64,000 nt of DNA, taken from the NCBI GenBank assembly GCA_027214345.1, contig JAPWHR010000001.1, positions 496,001 to 560,000 of the forward strand, in the 5' to 3' direction. This DNA comes from Comamonadaceae bacterium G21597-S1. GTDB lineage: Bacteria > Pseudomonadota > Gammaproteobacteria > Burkholderiales > Burkholderiaceae_C. Numbering within the stretch: position 1 is the stretch's first letter; every line of letters begins with the position of its first letter. Both the position numbers and the translations under genes were made by a program. Below are positions 8,170-16,897 of this stretch, one piece after another. Under the pieces are notes generated by a model. The model ran no database searches, had not been told where the DNA came from, and was given only the letters and a program-made list of their open reading frames with translations.

Positions 8170-11100
8170 TCAGTCGCGCAGGTGCTGCGCCAGCACCCGC
8201 GCCACGTGTAATGCCTCGCGCTGCGCGCCGTCGTGGATCTGGTGCCGGCAACTGGTGCCGTCGGCGACGATCAGCGCGTCGGGCCGCTGGCGCACGGCCG
8301 GCAGCAGGCTGAGTTCGGCCATCTGCATCGACACCGCGTGGTGGCGGGCCTCGAAGCCGAAGGCGCCGGCCATGCCGCAGCAGGAACTCTCGATGGTGTC
8401 GACCTGCGCATCGGGAATCAGGCGCAACACCTCGAGCACCGGCGGCATCACGCCGAAGGCCTTCTGGTGGCAGTGGCCATGCACCAGCATGGGCCGGGTG
8501 GCGGCACGCAGCCGCAAAGTACCGAAGCGGCCGGCCTGGTGCTCACGCACGACGAATTCCTCGAACAACATCGCCTGGCCCGCCAGGCGCACGGCGGCCT
8601 CGCCCAGGCCCATCACCAGGTGTTCGTCGCGCAGCGTGAGCAGGCACGAGGGTTCCAGCCCGACGATGGCGATGCCGGCATCGACGAAGGGCGTGAAGGT
8701 GTCGAGCAGCGCGCGGGCGCGCTGCTTCGCCTGCTCCGCCATGCCGGCGGCGAGCAGGGTACGGCCGCAACACGGCGCGCGGCCGTCGGCCTGGGTCGCC
8801 ACGTGCACCGCATACCCGGCCGCCTGCAACACCCGGACCGCATCCCGCGCGTTCTCGGACTCGAAATGGTTATTGAAGGTGTCGACGAACAACACCGCGG
8901 CGTTGTTGCCGCTGGCCGCCGCCGCCAGCACCTCGGCCCGGCTGGCCAGCGCCAGCCGGGACGCCTGGGCGGCGAAAGTGTCGCGGCGCCAGCGTGGCAG
9001 GCTGCGCCGGGCGGACAGGCCGAGCCAGCGTTCGCCGAGCGCCGCGGCGCCGGGGATGTGGTCACGCAGGTTGAACAGCCACGGCAGGCGGCTGGCCAGC
9101 GGCGCGATGTCGGGCAGCCGGGCCACCAGCCGGTCGAGCAGGGACACGCCGTGGCGGGCGGCGCGTTGCGCGGTGTATTCCAGCTTCATGCGCGTCATGT
9201 CGACACCGGTCGGGCAGTCGCGTTTGCAACCCTTGCAGCCGACACACAGGTCGAGCGCATCGCCGACGGCGCTTGAGGTGAAGCCGCCTTCGATCTGCCC
9301 GGACAACGCCAGCCGCAGCGTATTGGCACGGCCCCGCGTCAGGTGCTGCTCGTCGCGCGTCACGCGGTAACTCGGGCACATGGTGCCGGCGTCGAACTTG
9401 CGGCAGTGGCCGTTGTTGTTGCACATCTCGACCGCCTTGGCCAGGCCGCCGGTGGCGTCGTCGCCGCTGCCCGGCGCGGTCGTCTTTTCGGTGACCGGGT
9501 CGTTCTGCACGTTCCAGGCCGACCAGTCGAACACCGGCGTCAGCGGGATGGTGCGGTAACCCGGCGGGAACCGGAACAGCGACGCATCGTCCATCTTCGG
9601 CGGGTCGATGATCTTGCCGGGGTTGAGCAGGTTCGAAGGGTCCATGTGCTGCTTGATCGCACGCAGTGCGTCGTCCAGTTTCGGGCCGAACTGCCAGCGT
9701 ATCCATTCGCCGCGGCACAGGCCGTCGCCATGTTCGCCGCTGTAGGCGCCCTTGAACCTGCGCACCAGTTCCGATGCTTCCTCGGCGATGGCGCGCATCT
9801 TCGCGGCGCCGTCGCGGCGCATGTCGAGGATGGGGCGCACGTGCAGCGTGCCGACCGAGGCATGGGCATACCAGGTGCCGCGCGTGCCGTGGCGGGCGAA
9901 CACCTCCGTCAACGCGTCGGTGTATGCGGCCAGGTGCACCAGCGGCACGGCGCAGTCCTCGATGAAACTCACCGGCTTGCCATCGCCCTTGAGGCTCATC
10001 ATGATGTTGAGACCGGCCTTGCGCACCTCCCACAAGGCCTTTTGCGGTGTCTCGTCGGGCATCTCGACGACGCTGCCGCTCAAGCCGAGGTCGCCCATCA
10101 GCGCGACCAGTTGTTGCAGCTGGTGCAGCAGCGCGGCGCGGTCGTCGCCGCTGAACTCCACCAGCAGGATGGCCGCCGGCTTGCCGATCAGCGCGGACTC
10201 GATCACCGGGCGGAACGCCGGGTTGGCCCGCGCCAGCTCGATCATCGTGCGGTCGACCAGCTCGACGGCGCTGGGGCCGAGCGTGACGATGTGTTGCGCC
10301 GAATCCATCGCGGTGTGGAAGCTCGCGAAGTTGATGACGCCCAGCACCTTGTGGCGCGGCAATGGCGCGAGCTGCAGCCGCAGCCGCTCGGTGATGGCCA
10401 GCGTGCCTTCGCTGCCCACCAGCAGGTGCGCCAGGTTGACGCTGCCGTCCGGTGTGTAGGGCCGCTCGTTCTGCGGATGGAAGATGTCCAGGTTGTAGCC
10501 GGCCACCCGGCGCAGCACCTTGGGCCAGTGCGCCTCGATCTCGCCGCGGTGCGCCAGCGCCAGTTCGCGCACGAAGTCGGCGATGGTTTTTTCGCGCGCG
10601 CCCAGCGTGTCGAGCGGCCCGAACGCCACGCGGCTGCCGTCGGCCAGCCAGCCGGCTATGCCCAGCACGTTGTGCACCATGTTGCCGTAGGCGATCGAGC
10701 GCGAGCCGCAGGAGTTGTTGCCGGCCATGCCGCCGAGCGTGGCCTGGGCGCTGGTCGACACGTCGACCGGGAACCACAGGCCCCGGGGCTTGAGTGCCGC
10801 GTTCAGGTGGTCGAGCACCAGGCCGGGTTCGACCTCGGCCGTGCCCGCGTCGGCGTCGACGTGCAGGATGCGGCGCAAATGTTTGCTGTGGTCGATCACC
10901 AGCGCTGCGCCGGTGGTCTGGCCACACTGCGAGGTGCCGCCGCCGCGCGAGAGCACCGGCGTGCGCGACTCGCGCGCAATCGCCAGCGCGGTGTTCACGT
11001 CGTCCACGCTCGTGGGCACGAACACGCCCACCGGCTGGATCTGGTAGATCGATGCGTCGGTGGCGTAACGACCACGCGCGGCGGCGTCGAACAACACCTC

Positions 11101-11196
11101 GCCCCGGGTCTCGTTGCGCAGGCGCTGCGCCAGCTGCGCCGCGTCGGGGCCGGCGCTGCGGCGGATGGTGTCGATGTCGGGTACGGCAGCGGTCAT
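8170..11196 (-). CDS. FAD-linked oxidase fused to Fe-S domain (D-2-hydroxyacid dehydrogenase type)
   Basis: A 1008-aa fusion like YdiJ / D-lactate dehydrogenases. The N-terminal half is an FAD-binding-4 domain with RGGGTSQCGQTTG near residues 80-95, plus the FAD-oxidase C domain. The C-terminal half is GlcF-like: Cys clusters near 590 (GHCRKFDAGTMC) and 650 (CVGCKGCKRDCP), then a cysteine-rich CCG module with SSCCGMAGAFG near 935. The expected reaction is oxidation of a D-2-hydroxyacid to the 2-oxoacid, with electrons passed to the membrane quinone pool. It starts 3 bases after the gntR stop, so the two are one operon. It likely works with the aminotransferase and TRAP genes across the divergent promoter region. 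Confidence 0.87.
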   Translation of the reverse strand: MTAAVPDIDTIRRSAGPDAAQLAQRLRNETRGEVLFDAAARGRYATDASIYQIQPVGVFVPTSVDDVNTALAIARESRTPVLSRGGGTSQCGQTTGAALVIDHSKHLRRILHVDADAGTAEVEPGLVLDHLNAALKPRGLWFPVDVSTSAQATLGGMAGNNSCGSRSIAYGNMVHNVLGIAGWLADGSRVAFGPLDTLGAREKTIADFVRELALAHRGEIEAHWPKVLRRVAGYNLDIFHPQNERPYTPDGSVNLAHLLVGSEGTLAITERLRLQLAPLPRHKVLGVINFASFHTAMDSAQHIVTLGPSAVELVDRTMIELARANPAFRPVIESALIGKPAAILLVEFSGDDRAALLHQLQQLVALMGDLGLSGSVVEMPDETPQKALWEVRKAGLNIMMSLKGDGKPVSFIEDCAVPLVHLAAYTDALTEVFARHGTRGTWYAHASVGTLHVRPILDMRRDGAAKMRAIAEEASELVRRFKGAYSGEHGDGLCRGEWIRWQFGPKLDDALRAIKQHMDPSNLLNPGKIIDPPKMDDASLFRFPPGYRTIPLTPVFDWSAWNVQNDPVTEKTTAPGSGDDATGGLAKAVEMCNNNGHCRKFDAGTMCPSYRVTRDEQHLTRGRANTLRLALSGQIEGGFTSSAVGDALDLCVGCKGCKRDCPTGVDMTRMKLEYTAQRAARHGVSLLDRLVARLPDIAPLASRLPWLFNLRDHIPGAAALGERWLGLSARRSLPRWRRDTFAAQASRLALASRAEVLAAAASGNNAAVLFVDTFNNHFESENARDAVRVLQAAGYAVHVATQADGRAPCCGRTLLAAGMAEQAKQRARALLDTFTPFVDAGIAIVGLEPSCLLTLRDEHLVMGLGEAAVRLAGQAMLFEEFVVREHQAGRFGTLRLRAATRPMLVHGHCHQKAFGVMPPVLEVLRLIPDAQVDTIESSCCGMAGAFGFEARHHAVSMQMAELSLLPAVRQRPDALIVADGTSCRHQIHDGAQREALHVARVLAQHLRD

Positions 11197-11199
11197 GGC

Positions 11200-11880
11200 T
11201 CAGGCCTTGGCCTGCAGCTGGCCTTGCTGCATCAGGTCCAGTACGGCGTCGCGTTTGTGTTCCAGGTGCTGCACCAGCAGAGCGCGCAGGCCGGCGCCGT
11301 CGCGCGCGGCGAGTTTCTCCGCCATTTGTTCGTGTTCCTGCACGGCAATACCCCATTTGCGTTCGTCGAAGTTGGAACGGAAACGCAGCGCCTGCAAGCG
11401 TGCGTTGACGGTCCGGTAGGTCTGCGCCAGTACCGGGTTGCGTGCCGCCGCGTTGATGCTCTGGTGGATGTGCGCGTTGAGCCGGTAATAGGCGGGCAGG
11501 TCGCGCCGCGTGAAGGCGGCCAGCATCTCGTAGTGCGAGGCGCGGATCTCGGCGAGTTCGGCGTCGGTGATACGCGCGGCGGCCAGTTCGCCCGACATGC
11601 CTTCGAGCCCGGCGATGACCTCGAAGGCATCGATCACGTCCTGCCGGCCGAGTTGCGCCGCGACGGCGCCGCGGTTGGGCAGCAACTCGACCAGGCCTTC
11701 GGCCGCCAGCATCTTGATGGCCTCGCGCAACGGCGTGCGCGACACCTGCAGCGACTCGCTGAGTTCGCGTTCATTGAGCTTGGCCCCGGGTGCGATCTCC
11801 CCTTCGACGATACGCAGCCGCAGGCGATGCACGACCTCCTCGTGCAGGCCTTGACGGGGCAGGGGTACGACATCGCTCAT
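11200..11880 (-). CDS. GntR family regulator (FCD subfamily)
   Basis: A 226-aa repressor-type protein. The winged helix-turn-helix occupies about residues 10-75 (LNERELSESLQVSRTPLREA, then EGLVELLPNRG). The all-helical FCD ligand domain fills the rest. FCD regulators usually sense small organic acids. It is co-transcribed with the FAD dehydrogenase and diverges from the aminotransferase / TRAP operon. Two copies of TGTATGCAAAA sit in the 115-bp divergent gap and are the likely operators. Confidence 0.9.
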   Translation of the reverse strand: MSDVVPLPRQGLHEEVVHRLRLRIVEGEIAPGAKLNERELSESLQVSRTPLREAIKMLAAEGLVELLPNRGAVAAQLGRQDVIDAFEVIAGLEGMSGELAAARITDAELAEIRASHYEMLAAFTRRDLPAYYRLNAHIHQSINAAARNPVLAQTYRTVNARLQALRFRSNFDERKWGIAVQEHEQMAEKLAARDGAGLRALLVQHLEHKRDAVLDLMQQGQLQAKA

Positions 11881-11896
11881 AGGGTAATCACCAATC

Positions 11897-11973
11897 TGTA
11901 TGCAAAAAATACGTGGGTCTTCAGCACGATACGCCAGTGTAATGGGGTTGACAATGTAATTTTGTATGCAAAA
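11897..11973. promoter_or_regulatory. Paired TGTATGCAAAA boxes, candidate GntR operators
   Basis: TGTATGCAAAA occurs at 11897-11907 and again at 11963-11973, in direct orientation, in the gap between the divergent gntR and aminotransferase genes. The second copy lies within the near-palindrome TTTTG-TATG-CAAAA (11960-11973). A TTGACA hexamer at 11948-11953 ends 6 bases before that palindrome, so a bound repressor would overlap a plus-strand promoter. Assignment to the adjacent GntR protein is inferred from position and symmetry. Confidence 0.55.
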
Positions 11974-11995
11974 CTAGCGCCATCAGGAGGTTCGC

Positions 11996-13231
11996 ATGCT
12001 GAGTCTAGACAGCCACCCCAGCGGTCGGCATTTTCTGCAGATTCCCGGTCCCAGTCCGGTGCCTGATCGCATCCTGCGCGCGCTCAGCCTGCCCACCATC
12101 GACCACCGGGGGCCGGAATTCGCGGTGCTGGGCAAGACCGTGATCGCCGGGCTGCAGCAGGTGTTCCAGACCCGGCATCCGGTGGCCATCTACCCGGCTT
12201 CGGGCACCGGCGCATGGGAGGCGGCGCTGGTCAACGTGCTGAGTCCGGGCGACGCGGTGTTGATGGTCGAGACCGGCCATTTCGCCACCTTGTGGCAGAA
12301 GATGGCGCTGCGCCTGGGCCTGGCGCCCGAGTTCCTGAGCCGGCCCGGCACCTGCGCGCAGACCGGGCTGCCGCTGGCCTGGCGCCATGGCGTGGACGCC
12401 GACGCCATTGGCCAGCGCTTGCGCGAAGACCGCGAACACCGGCTCCGGGCCGTGTGTGTGGTGCACAACGAAACCTCCACCGGCGTGACCAGCGACATCG
12501 CCGCGGTGCGCCGCGCCATCGACGACGCCGGGCATCCGGCGCTGCTGATGGTGGACACCATCTCGGGCCTGGCCAGTGCCGAATACCGGCACGATGCCTG
12601 GGGCGTCGACGTCGCCGTCAGCGGCTCGCAGAAGGGCCTGATGCTGCCGCCCGGCATCAGCTTCAACGCCTTGTCGCCCAAGGCGCTGGCAGCCAGCAAG
12701 GACGCAAAGCTGCCCAAGGCGTTCTGGGCCTGGGACGAGATCGTCGAGATGAACCAGGGAGGTTACTGGCCGTATACGCCCAGCACCAACCTGCTGTATG
12801 GCCTGCACGAGGCGCTGGAGATGATCTTGGCGCAGGGCCTGGACGTGATCTTTGCGCGCCACCAGCGCTGGGCCTCGGCCGTGCGCGGCGCGGTGGCCGC
12901 CTGGGGGTTGCCACTGCAGTGCGCCGATCCGGCCGTGTTTTCGCCGGTGCTCACCGGTGTCGTGACGCCGGCCGGTGTCGACGCCGATGCCTTGCGCCAG
13001 CAGATCCACCGGCGTTTCGATCTGTCGCTGGGCACCGGCCTGGGCCGGGTCAAGGGGCGCATGTTCCGCATCGGCCACCTGGGCGACAGCAACGACCTGA
13101 CGCTGCTGGCCACGCTGGCTGGCGTCGAGATGGGATTGAAGCTGGCGGGCATTCCGCTGGCCGCAAGCGGCGTGCAGGCCGCGATGGATCACTTTTCTGC
13201 ACACCCGGCTCCCACATCCACCACGACATAA
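11996..13231 (+). CDS. Aminotransferase class V (serine/alanine-glyoxylate type)
   Basis: A 411-aa PLP-dependent transaminase of the serine-glyoxylate / alanine-glyoxylate family. The Schiff-base lysine is K213 in SGSQKGLMLPPG, and MVDTISG at about 185-191 holds the Asp that contacts the PLP ring nitrogen. PGPSPVPDRIL at the N-terminus is also typical. CAGGAGG ends 5 bases before the ATG. It leads the plus-strand operon that continues into the TRAP transporter. The family moves an amino group onto glyoxylate or a similar oxoacid, which fits a pathway in which the divergent dehydrogenase produces a 2-oxoacid. The true substrate is unknown. Confidence 0.88.
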   Translation: MLSLDSHPSGRHFLQIPGPSPVPDRILRALSLPTIDHRGPEFAVLGKTVIAGLQQVFQTRHPVAIYPASGTGAWEAALVNVLSPGDAVLMVETGHFATLWQKMALRLGLAPEFLSRPGTCAQTGLPLAWRHGVDADAIGQRLREDREHRLRAVCVVHNETSTGVTSDIAAVRRAIDDAGHPALLMVDTISGLASAEYRHDAWGVDVAVSGSQKGLMLPPGISFNALSPKALAASKDAKLPKAFWAWDEIVEMNQGGYWPYTPSTNLLYGLHEALEMILAQGLDVIFARHQRWASAVRGAVAAWGLPLQCADPAVFSPVLTGVVTPAGVDADALRQQIHRRFDLSLGTGLGRVKGRMFRIGHLGDSNDLTLLATLAGVEMGLKLAGIPLAASGVQAAMDHFSAHPAPTSTTT

Positions 13232-13245
13232 AAGGAGACATCGCC

Positions 13246-14238
13246 ATGACCACCCGTCGCACCCTCGCCAGGACCCTCATCGGCAGCGCCCTGCTGGCCG
13301 CGTTCGCGCTGCCGGCCAGTGCCCAGATGGAAATCAAGCTCGGCCACGTCGGCGGCCCGGGTTCGCTGTTCGAACTCTCGGCCAATGAGTTCGCGCGCCG
13401 CGCCAACGAGAAGCTCGGCAGCAAGGCCAAGGTCGTGGTGTTCGGCTCCAGCCAGCTCGGCGGTGACAGCGAACTGATGCAGAAGCTGCGCCTGGGCACG
13501 GTCGAGCTGGCCATCCCGTCGTCGGTGATGTCGTCCGCGGTCGACGCCTTCGGCATGTTCGAGATGCCCTACCTGGTGAAGAACCGCGAACACATGAAGA
13601 AGATCGAGGCTGGCGTGGTCTGGCCTTCGCTGGCGCCGATGGCCGAGGCCAAGGGCTACAAGATCCTGGCCGTGTGGGAGAACGGCTTTCGCAACATTTC
13701 CACCAACACCAAGCCCATCGTCAAGCCGGCCGACCTGGCTGGCATGAAGCTGCGCGTGCCGCAGGGCAAGTGGCGCGTCAAGATGTTCCAGGCCTATGGC
13801 GCGAATCCGTCGCCGATGGCCTTGTCCGAAGTGTTCGTTGCGTTGCAGACCGGTGTCATGGACGGCCAGGAAAACCCGCTGACCCAGATCTACTCCAGCA
13901 AGTTCCAGGAGGTGCAGAAGTACCTGTCGATGACCGGCCACGTCTACACGCCGGCCTACCTGGTCAGCGGCAAGAACAAGTTCGCCTCGCTGCCGGCCGA
14001 CGTGCAGGCCATCCTGACGCAGGCGGCCAAGGACACGCAGGCCTACGTCTACACCCAGGCGGCCAAGCTCGACGACGAACTGCTCGAGAAGATCAAGGCC
14101 GCCGGCGTCAAGGTCAACGAAGCCGACAAGGACGCCTTCATTGCCGCCAGCAAGGACGTGTACGAGGACTTCGGCAAGGAAGTGCCCGACGGCGGCAAGC
14201 TGGTGAAGCAGGCCATCGATCTCGGCAAGGGCATGTGA
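13246..14238 (+). CDS. dctP: TRAP transporter solute receptor DctP
   Basis: A 330-aa periplasmic receptor with a signal peptide ending near ALPASAQ. The mature part has the DctP fold markers: KLGHVGGPGS at the N-terminus, and the central MKLRVPQ segment, which includes the Arg that clamps the substrate carboxylate, followed by VFVALQTGVMDGQENP. AAGGAGA lies 7 bases before the ATG. It follows the aminotransferase by 14 bases. It should bind an organic acid and deliver it to DctQM. The ligand class is known; the exact ligand is not. Confidence 0.92.
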   Translation: MTTRRTLARTLIGSALLAAFALPASAQMEIKLGHVGGPGSLFELSANEFARRANEKLGSKAKVVVFGSSQLGGDSELMQKLRLGTVELAIPSSVMSSAVDAFGMFEMPYLVKNREHMKKIEAGVVWPSLAPMAEAKGYKILAVWENGFRNISTNTKPIVKPADLAGMKLRVPQGKWRVKMFQAYGANPSPMALSEVFVALQTGVMDGQENPLTQIYSSKFQEVQKYLSMTGHVYTPAYLVSGKNKFASLPADVQAILTQAAKDTQAYVYTQAAKLDDELLEKIKAAGVKVNEADKDAFIAASKDVYEDFGKEVPDGGKLVKQAIDLGKGM

Positions 14239-14319
14239 CCTCCGGCCGTGCCGGCCCCGGTCGTGGCGCACACGGGCCACGAGTCGTTTGATCTCCATTT
14301 TTGGAAGGACGGTTGCCCG

Positions 14320-14838
14320 ATGGCATCCTTTTCCACGGTATTCGAACGCGTGCTCACCGCGTTCGTCATCTTCCTGCTGGCCAGCCTGGCGGTGCTGATC
14401 CTGGTCGGCGTGGCCTTGCGCAAGCTCGAGATTCCCTTCGTCTGGTATGACGAAGGCGCCTCGATCATGCTGGCCTGGCTGACCTATTACGGCGCCGCGC
14501 TGGCCGCGCTCAAGCGGGCCCACATCGGGTTTCCGGGGCTGGTCAACGCGATGCCGCCGCTGTGGCGCGTGCCGGCCGTGTTGTTCGCCGAGGTCTGCGT
14601 GATCGGTTTCTTCGCGCTGCTGACCTGGTTCGGCGTGCAGGTGCTCATCATCCTGCAAGGCGACACCATGGTCAGCCTGACCTGGGTGCCGACACGCTTC
14701 ACGCAGTCGGTGATACCGATCGGCGGCGCCTTGTTCATCGTCGCGCAACTCATCAGCCTGCCCGAAGTGTTGCGCCAGGCGCGTGGCGCCGGCCTCGTCG
14801 ACCACGAGCAAAAGCCGGTGCAGGAGGCCTTGCAATGA
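14320..14838 (+). CDS. dctQ: TRAP transporter small permease DctQ
   Basis: A 172-aa membrane protein with four hydrophobic helices, the normal size for DctQ subunits, including the ASIMLAWLTYYGAALA and RAHIGFPGL segments typical of the family. It pairs with DctM in the Na+-driven uptake complex. A GGAAGGACGG stretch precedes the ATG at 14320; an upstream in-frame start would add an unlikely hydrophilic extension. Its stop overlaps the dctM start as ATGA. Confidence 0.9.
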   Translation: MASFSTVFERVLTAFVIFLLASLAVLILVGVALRKLEIPFVWYDEGASIMLAWLTYYGAALAALKRAHIGFPGLVNAMPPLWRVPAVLFAEVCVIGFFALLTWFGVQVLIILQGDTMVSLTWVPTRFTQSVIPIGGALFIVAQLISLPEVLRQARGAGLVDHEQKPVQEALQ

Positions 14839-16118
14839 CGGTCGCGCTGATGTTCCTGGGCCTGGTCGGCCTGATCCTGCTCAACGTGCCGATCGCGGTC
14901 TCGCTCGGTGTGGTCGCGATGTCGGCGATGGTGTATTCCGGCGGCATGGATTCGCTGCTCAACGCGGCCATCGTCATGTACACCGGCGCCACCAGTTTTC
15001 CGCTGCTGGCAATCCCGCTGTTCATCCTGGCCGGCGCGATCATGAATTCCTCCAGCCTGTCGCGGCGCCTGATTGCCTTTGCGTCGGCGCTGTTTGGTTT
15101 CGTCAAGGGAGGCCTGGCGATGATCAACATCGCTACCTCGATGTTCTTCGCCGAGATCTCGGGCTCCGCGGTGGCCGACGTCGCGGCCATGGGCTCGATC
15201 CTGATTCCGGCGATGAAGAAAAAGGGTTACCCGAAGGAGTTCGCCGCAGCCATCACGTCCTCGTCGGCGACGCTGGCGGTGATCATCCCGCCGTCGATCC
15301 CGATGATCCTGTACGCGGTGATGGCCGATGCCTCCGTGGTGCAACTGTTCGTGGCCGGCATCATCCCCGGCATCCTGTGCGGCGGCGCGATGATGGGCCT
15401 GTGTTACTGGTTCGCCAAGCGCCGCAACTATCCGGTCGAGGAGATGTTCGAGTGGGCCAAGGTCAAGCGCACGTTCCGCGAGGCGGCCTGGGCCTTCCTG
15501 CTGCCGCTGATCATCCTGGGCGGCATCTTCGGCGGCATCGTCACGGCCACCGAAGGTGCGGCGCTGGCGGTGCTGGCGGCCTTGTTCATCGGCGGCGTGA
15601 TCTACCGTGAACTGGACTGGAAACACCTGTACGACTCGATGATCGAGGGTGCGAACCAGACCGCCACCGTGATGCTGCTGGTGGCCGCTTCCGCCTTGCT
15701 CGGTGTCTACCTGACCGAGCAGCAGATTCCGCAGCAGTTGGCGACCTGGTTGTCGTCGATCACCAGCAACCGGTATGCGGTGCTGGGCATCCTCAACGTG
15801 TTCTTCCTCGTCATCGGCCTGTTCCTGCATTCGGCGGCCGCCATCATCCTGGTGGTGCCGATCGTGATGCCGCTGGTCAAGACCGTGGGCATCGACCCGG
15901 TGCATTTCGGCCTCATCGTCACGCTGAACCTGGGCATCGGCCAGCAGACGCCGCCGGTGGCCAGTGTGCTGATGGCCTCGTGTTCGATCGCCAAGGCCGA
16001 CATGTGGGAGGTCACCAAGGTCAACCTGCCGTTCATCGGCTTGCTGGTTGGCACCTTGCTGATGGTCACCTACGTGCCGGCCATTCCGCTGTTCCTGGTC
16101 GAGATGTTCTACAAATGA
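14835..16118 (+). CDS. dctM: TRAP transporter large permease DctM
   Basis: A 427-aa protein with about a dozen transmembrane helices and DctM signatures: GATSFPLLAIPLFILAG, then AEISGSAVADVAAMGSILIP, PPSIPMILYA and NLGIGQQTPPVA. It forms the Na+-coupled channel for the acid bound by DctP. It overlaps dctQ upstream and the crotonase gene downstream by 4 bases each (ATGA), so the genes from dctQ onward are translationally coupled. Confidence 0.93.
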   Translation: MTVALMFLGLVGLILLNVPIAVSLGVVAMSAMVYSGGMDSLLNAAIVMYTGATSFPLLAIPLFILAGAIMNSSSLSRRLIAFASALFGFVKGGLAMINIATSMFFAEISGSAVADVAAMGSILIPAMKKKGYPKEFAAAITSSSATLAVIIPPSIPMILYAVMADASVVQLFVAGIIPGILCGGAMMGLCYWFAKRRNYPVEEMFEWAKVKRTFREAAWAFLLPLIILGGIFGGIVTATEGAALAVLAALFIGGVIYRELDWKHLYDSMIEGANQTATVMLLVAASALLGVYLTEQQIPQQLATWLSSITSNRYAVLGILNVFFLVIGLFLHSAAAIILVVPIVMPLVKTVGIDPVHFGLIVTLNLGIGQQTPPVASVLMASCSIAKADMWEVTKVNLPFIGLLVGTLLMVTYVPAIPLFLVEMFYK

Positions 16119-16897
16119 GCACCGACACCATCCTGGTCGAGCGCGACGGCTTCGTTGCCACCGTGGTGCTGAACCGGCCGGAAAAACTCAATGCCCTGAC
16201 CAAGCCGATGTGGCAACGGCTCGGGCAGGTCATGCGCGAACTCTCCGGCGACGACACGCTGCGCTGCATCGTGCTGCGCGGCGCCGGCGGCAAGGCGTTC
16301 GCGCCGGGCAACGACATCGCCGAGTTCGAGACCGAGCGCAGCAATTTCGCGCAGGGCAAGGCCTATGGCGCGATATTGCACGACGCGCTGGGCGCGATCG
16401 CCGACTGCCGGCATCCGACGGTGGCGCTGATCGAGGGCATCTGCGTCGGCGGCGGACTCGAGATCGCCGCCTTGTGCGACCTGCGCATCTGCGGCCAGGG
16501 CAGCCGCTTCGGCGTGCCGATCAACAAGCTCGGGCTGGTGATGGCGCATGCCGAGATGGCGGCCCTGGTGCAGCTGGCCGGACGCGCCGGCGCGCTGGAG
16601 CTGCTGCTCGAAGGCCGCATTCTGGATGCCCGCGAGGCGCTGGATCGGCGCCTGGTGCACCGCGTTGTCGCCGATGCCGAGGTCGCGACCGAGGCCTATG
16701 CGACTGCGGCGCGGATCGCCGCCGGCGCGCCGCTGGTGGCGCGCTGGCACAAGCAGTTCCTGCGCGAGATCGAAGCCGGCACGCCGCTGACCGACGCGCA
16801 GCGCGACGAAGGTTTCCGTTGTTACGACAGCGAAGACTTTCGCATCGGTTATCGCGCCTTCCTGGCCAAGCAGGCACCGGAGTTCGTCGGGCGATGA
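16115..16897 (+). CDS. Enoyl-CoA hydratase/isomerase family protein
   Basis: A 260-aa crotonase-fold protein. The oxyanion-hole segments are RGAGGKAFAPGNDIAEF and EGICVGGGLEIAALCDLRI. The family hydrates, isomerises or hydrolyses CoA thioesters. It overlaps dctM and the CoA-transferase gene by 4 bases each. That places it between import of an acid and its CoA chemistry: the transferase would activate the acid and this protein would act on the thioester. The exact reaction is unresolved. Confidence 0.88.
   Translation: MSTDTILVERDGFVATVVLNRPEKLNALTKPMWQRLGQVMRELSGDDTLRCIVLRGAGGKAFAPGNDIAEFETERSNFAQGKAYGAILHDALGAIADCRHPTVALIEGICVGGGLEIAALCDLRICGQGSRFGVPINKLGLVMAHAEMAALVQLAGRAGALELLLEGRILDAREALDRRLVHRVVADAEVATEAYATAARIAAGAPLVARWHKQFLREIEAGTPLTDAQRDEGFRCYDSEDFRIGYRAFLAKQAPEFVGR

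Noticed and set aside
9343-12066. A 900-codon open frame on the plus strand across the FAD oxidase and gntR genes
   Set aside because: It is antisense to two well-supported genes, has the His/Arg/Gln-rich composition typical of mirror frames in G+C-rich DNA, and shows no family motif.
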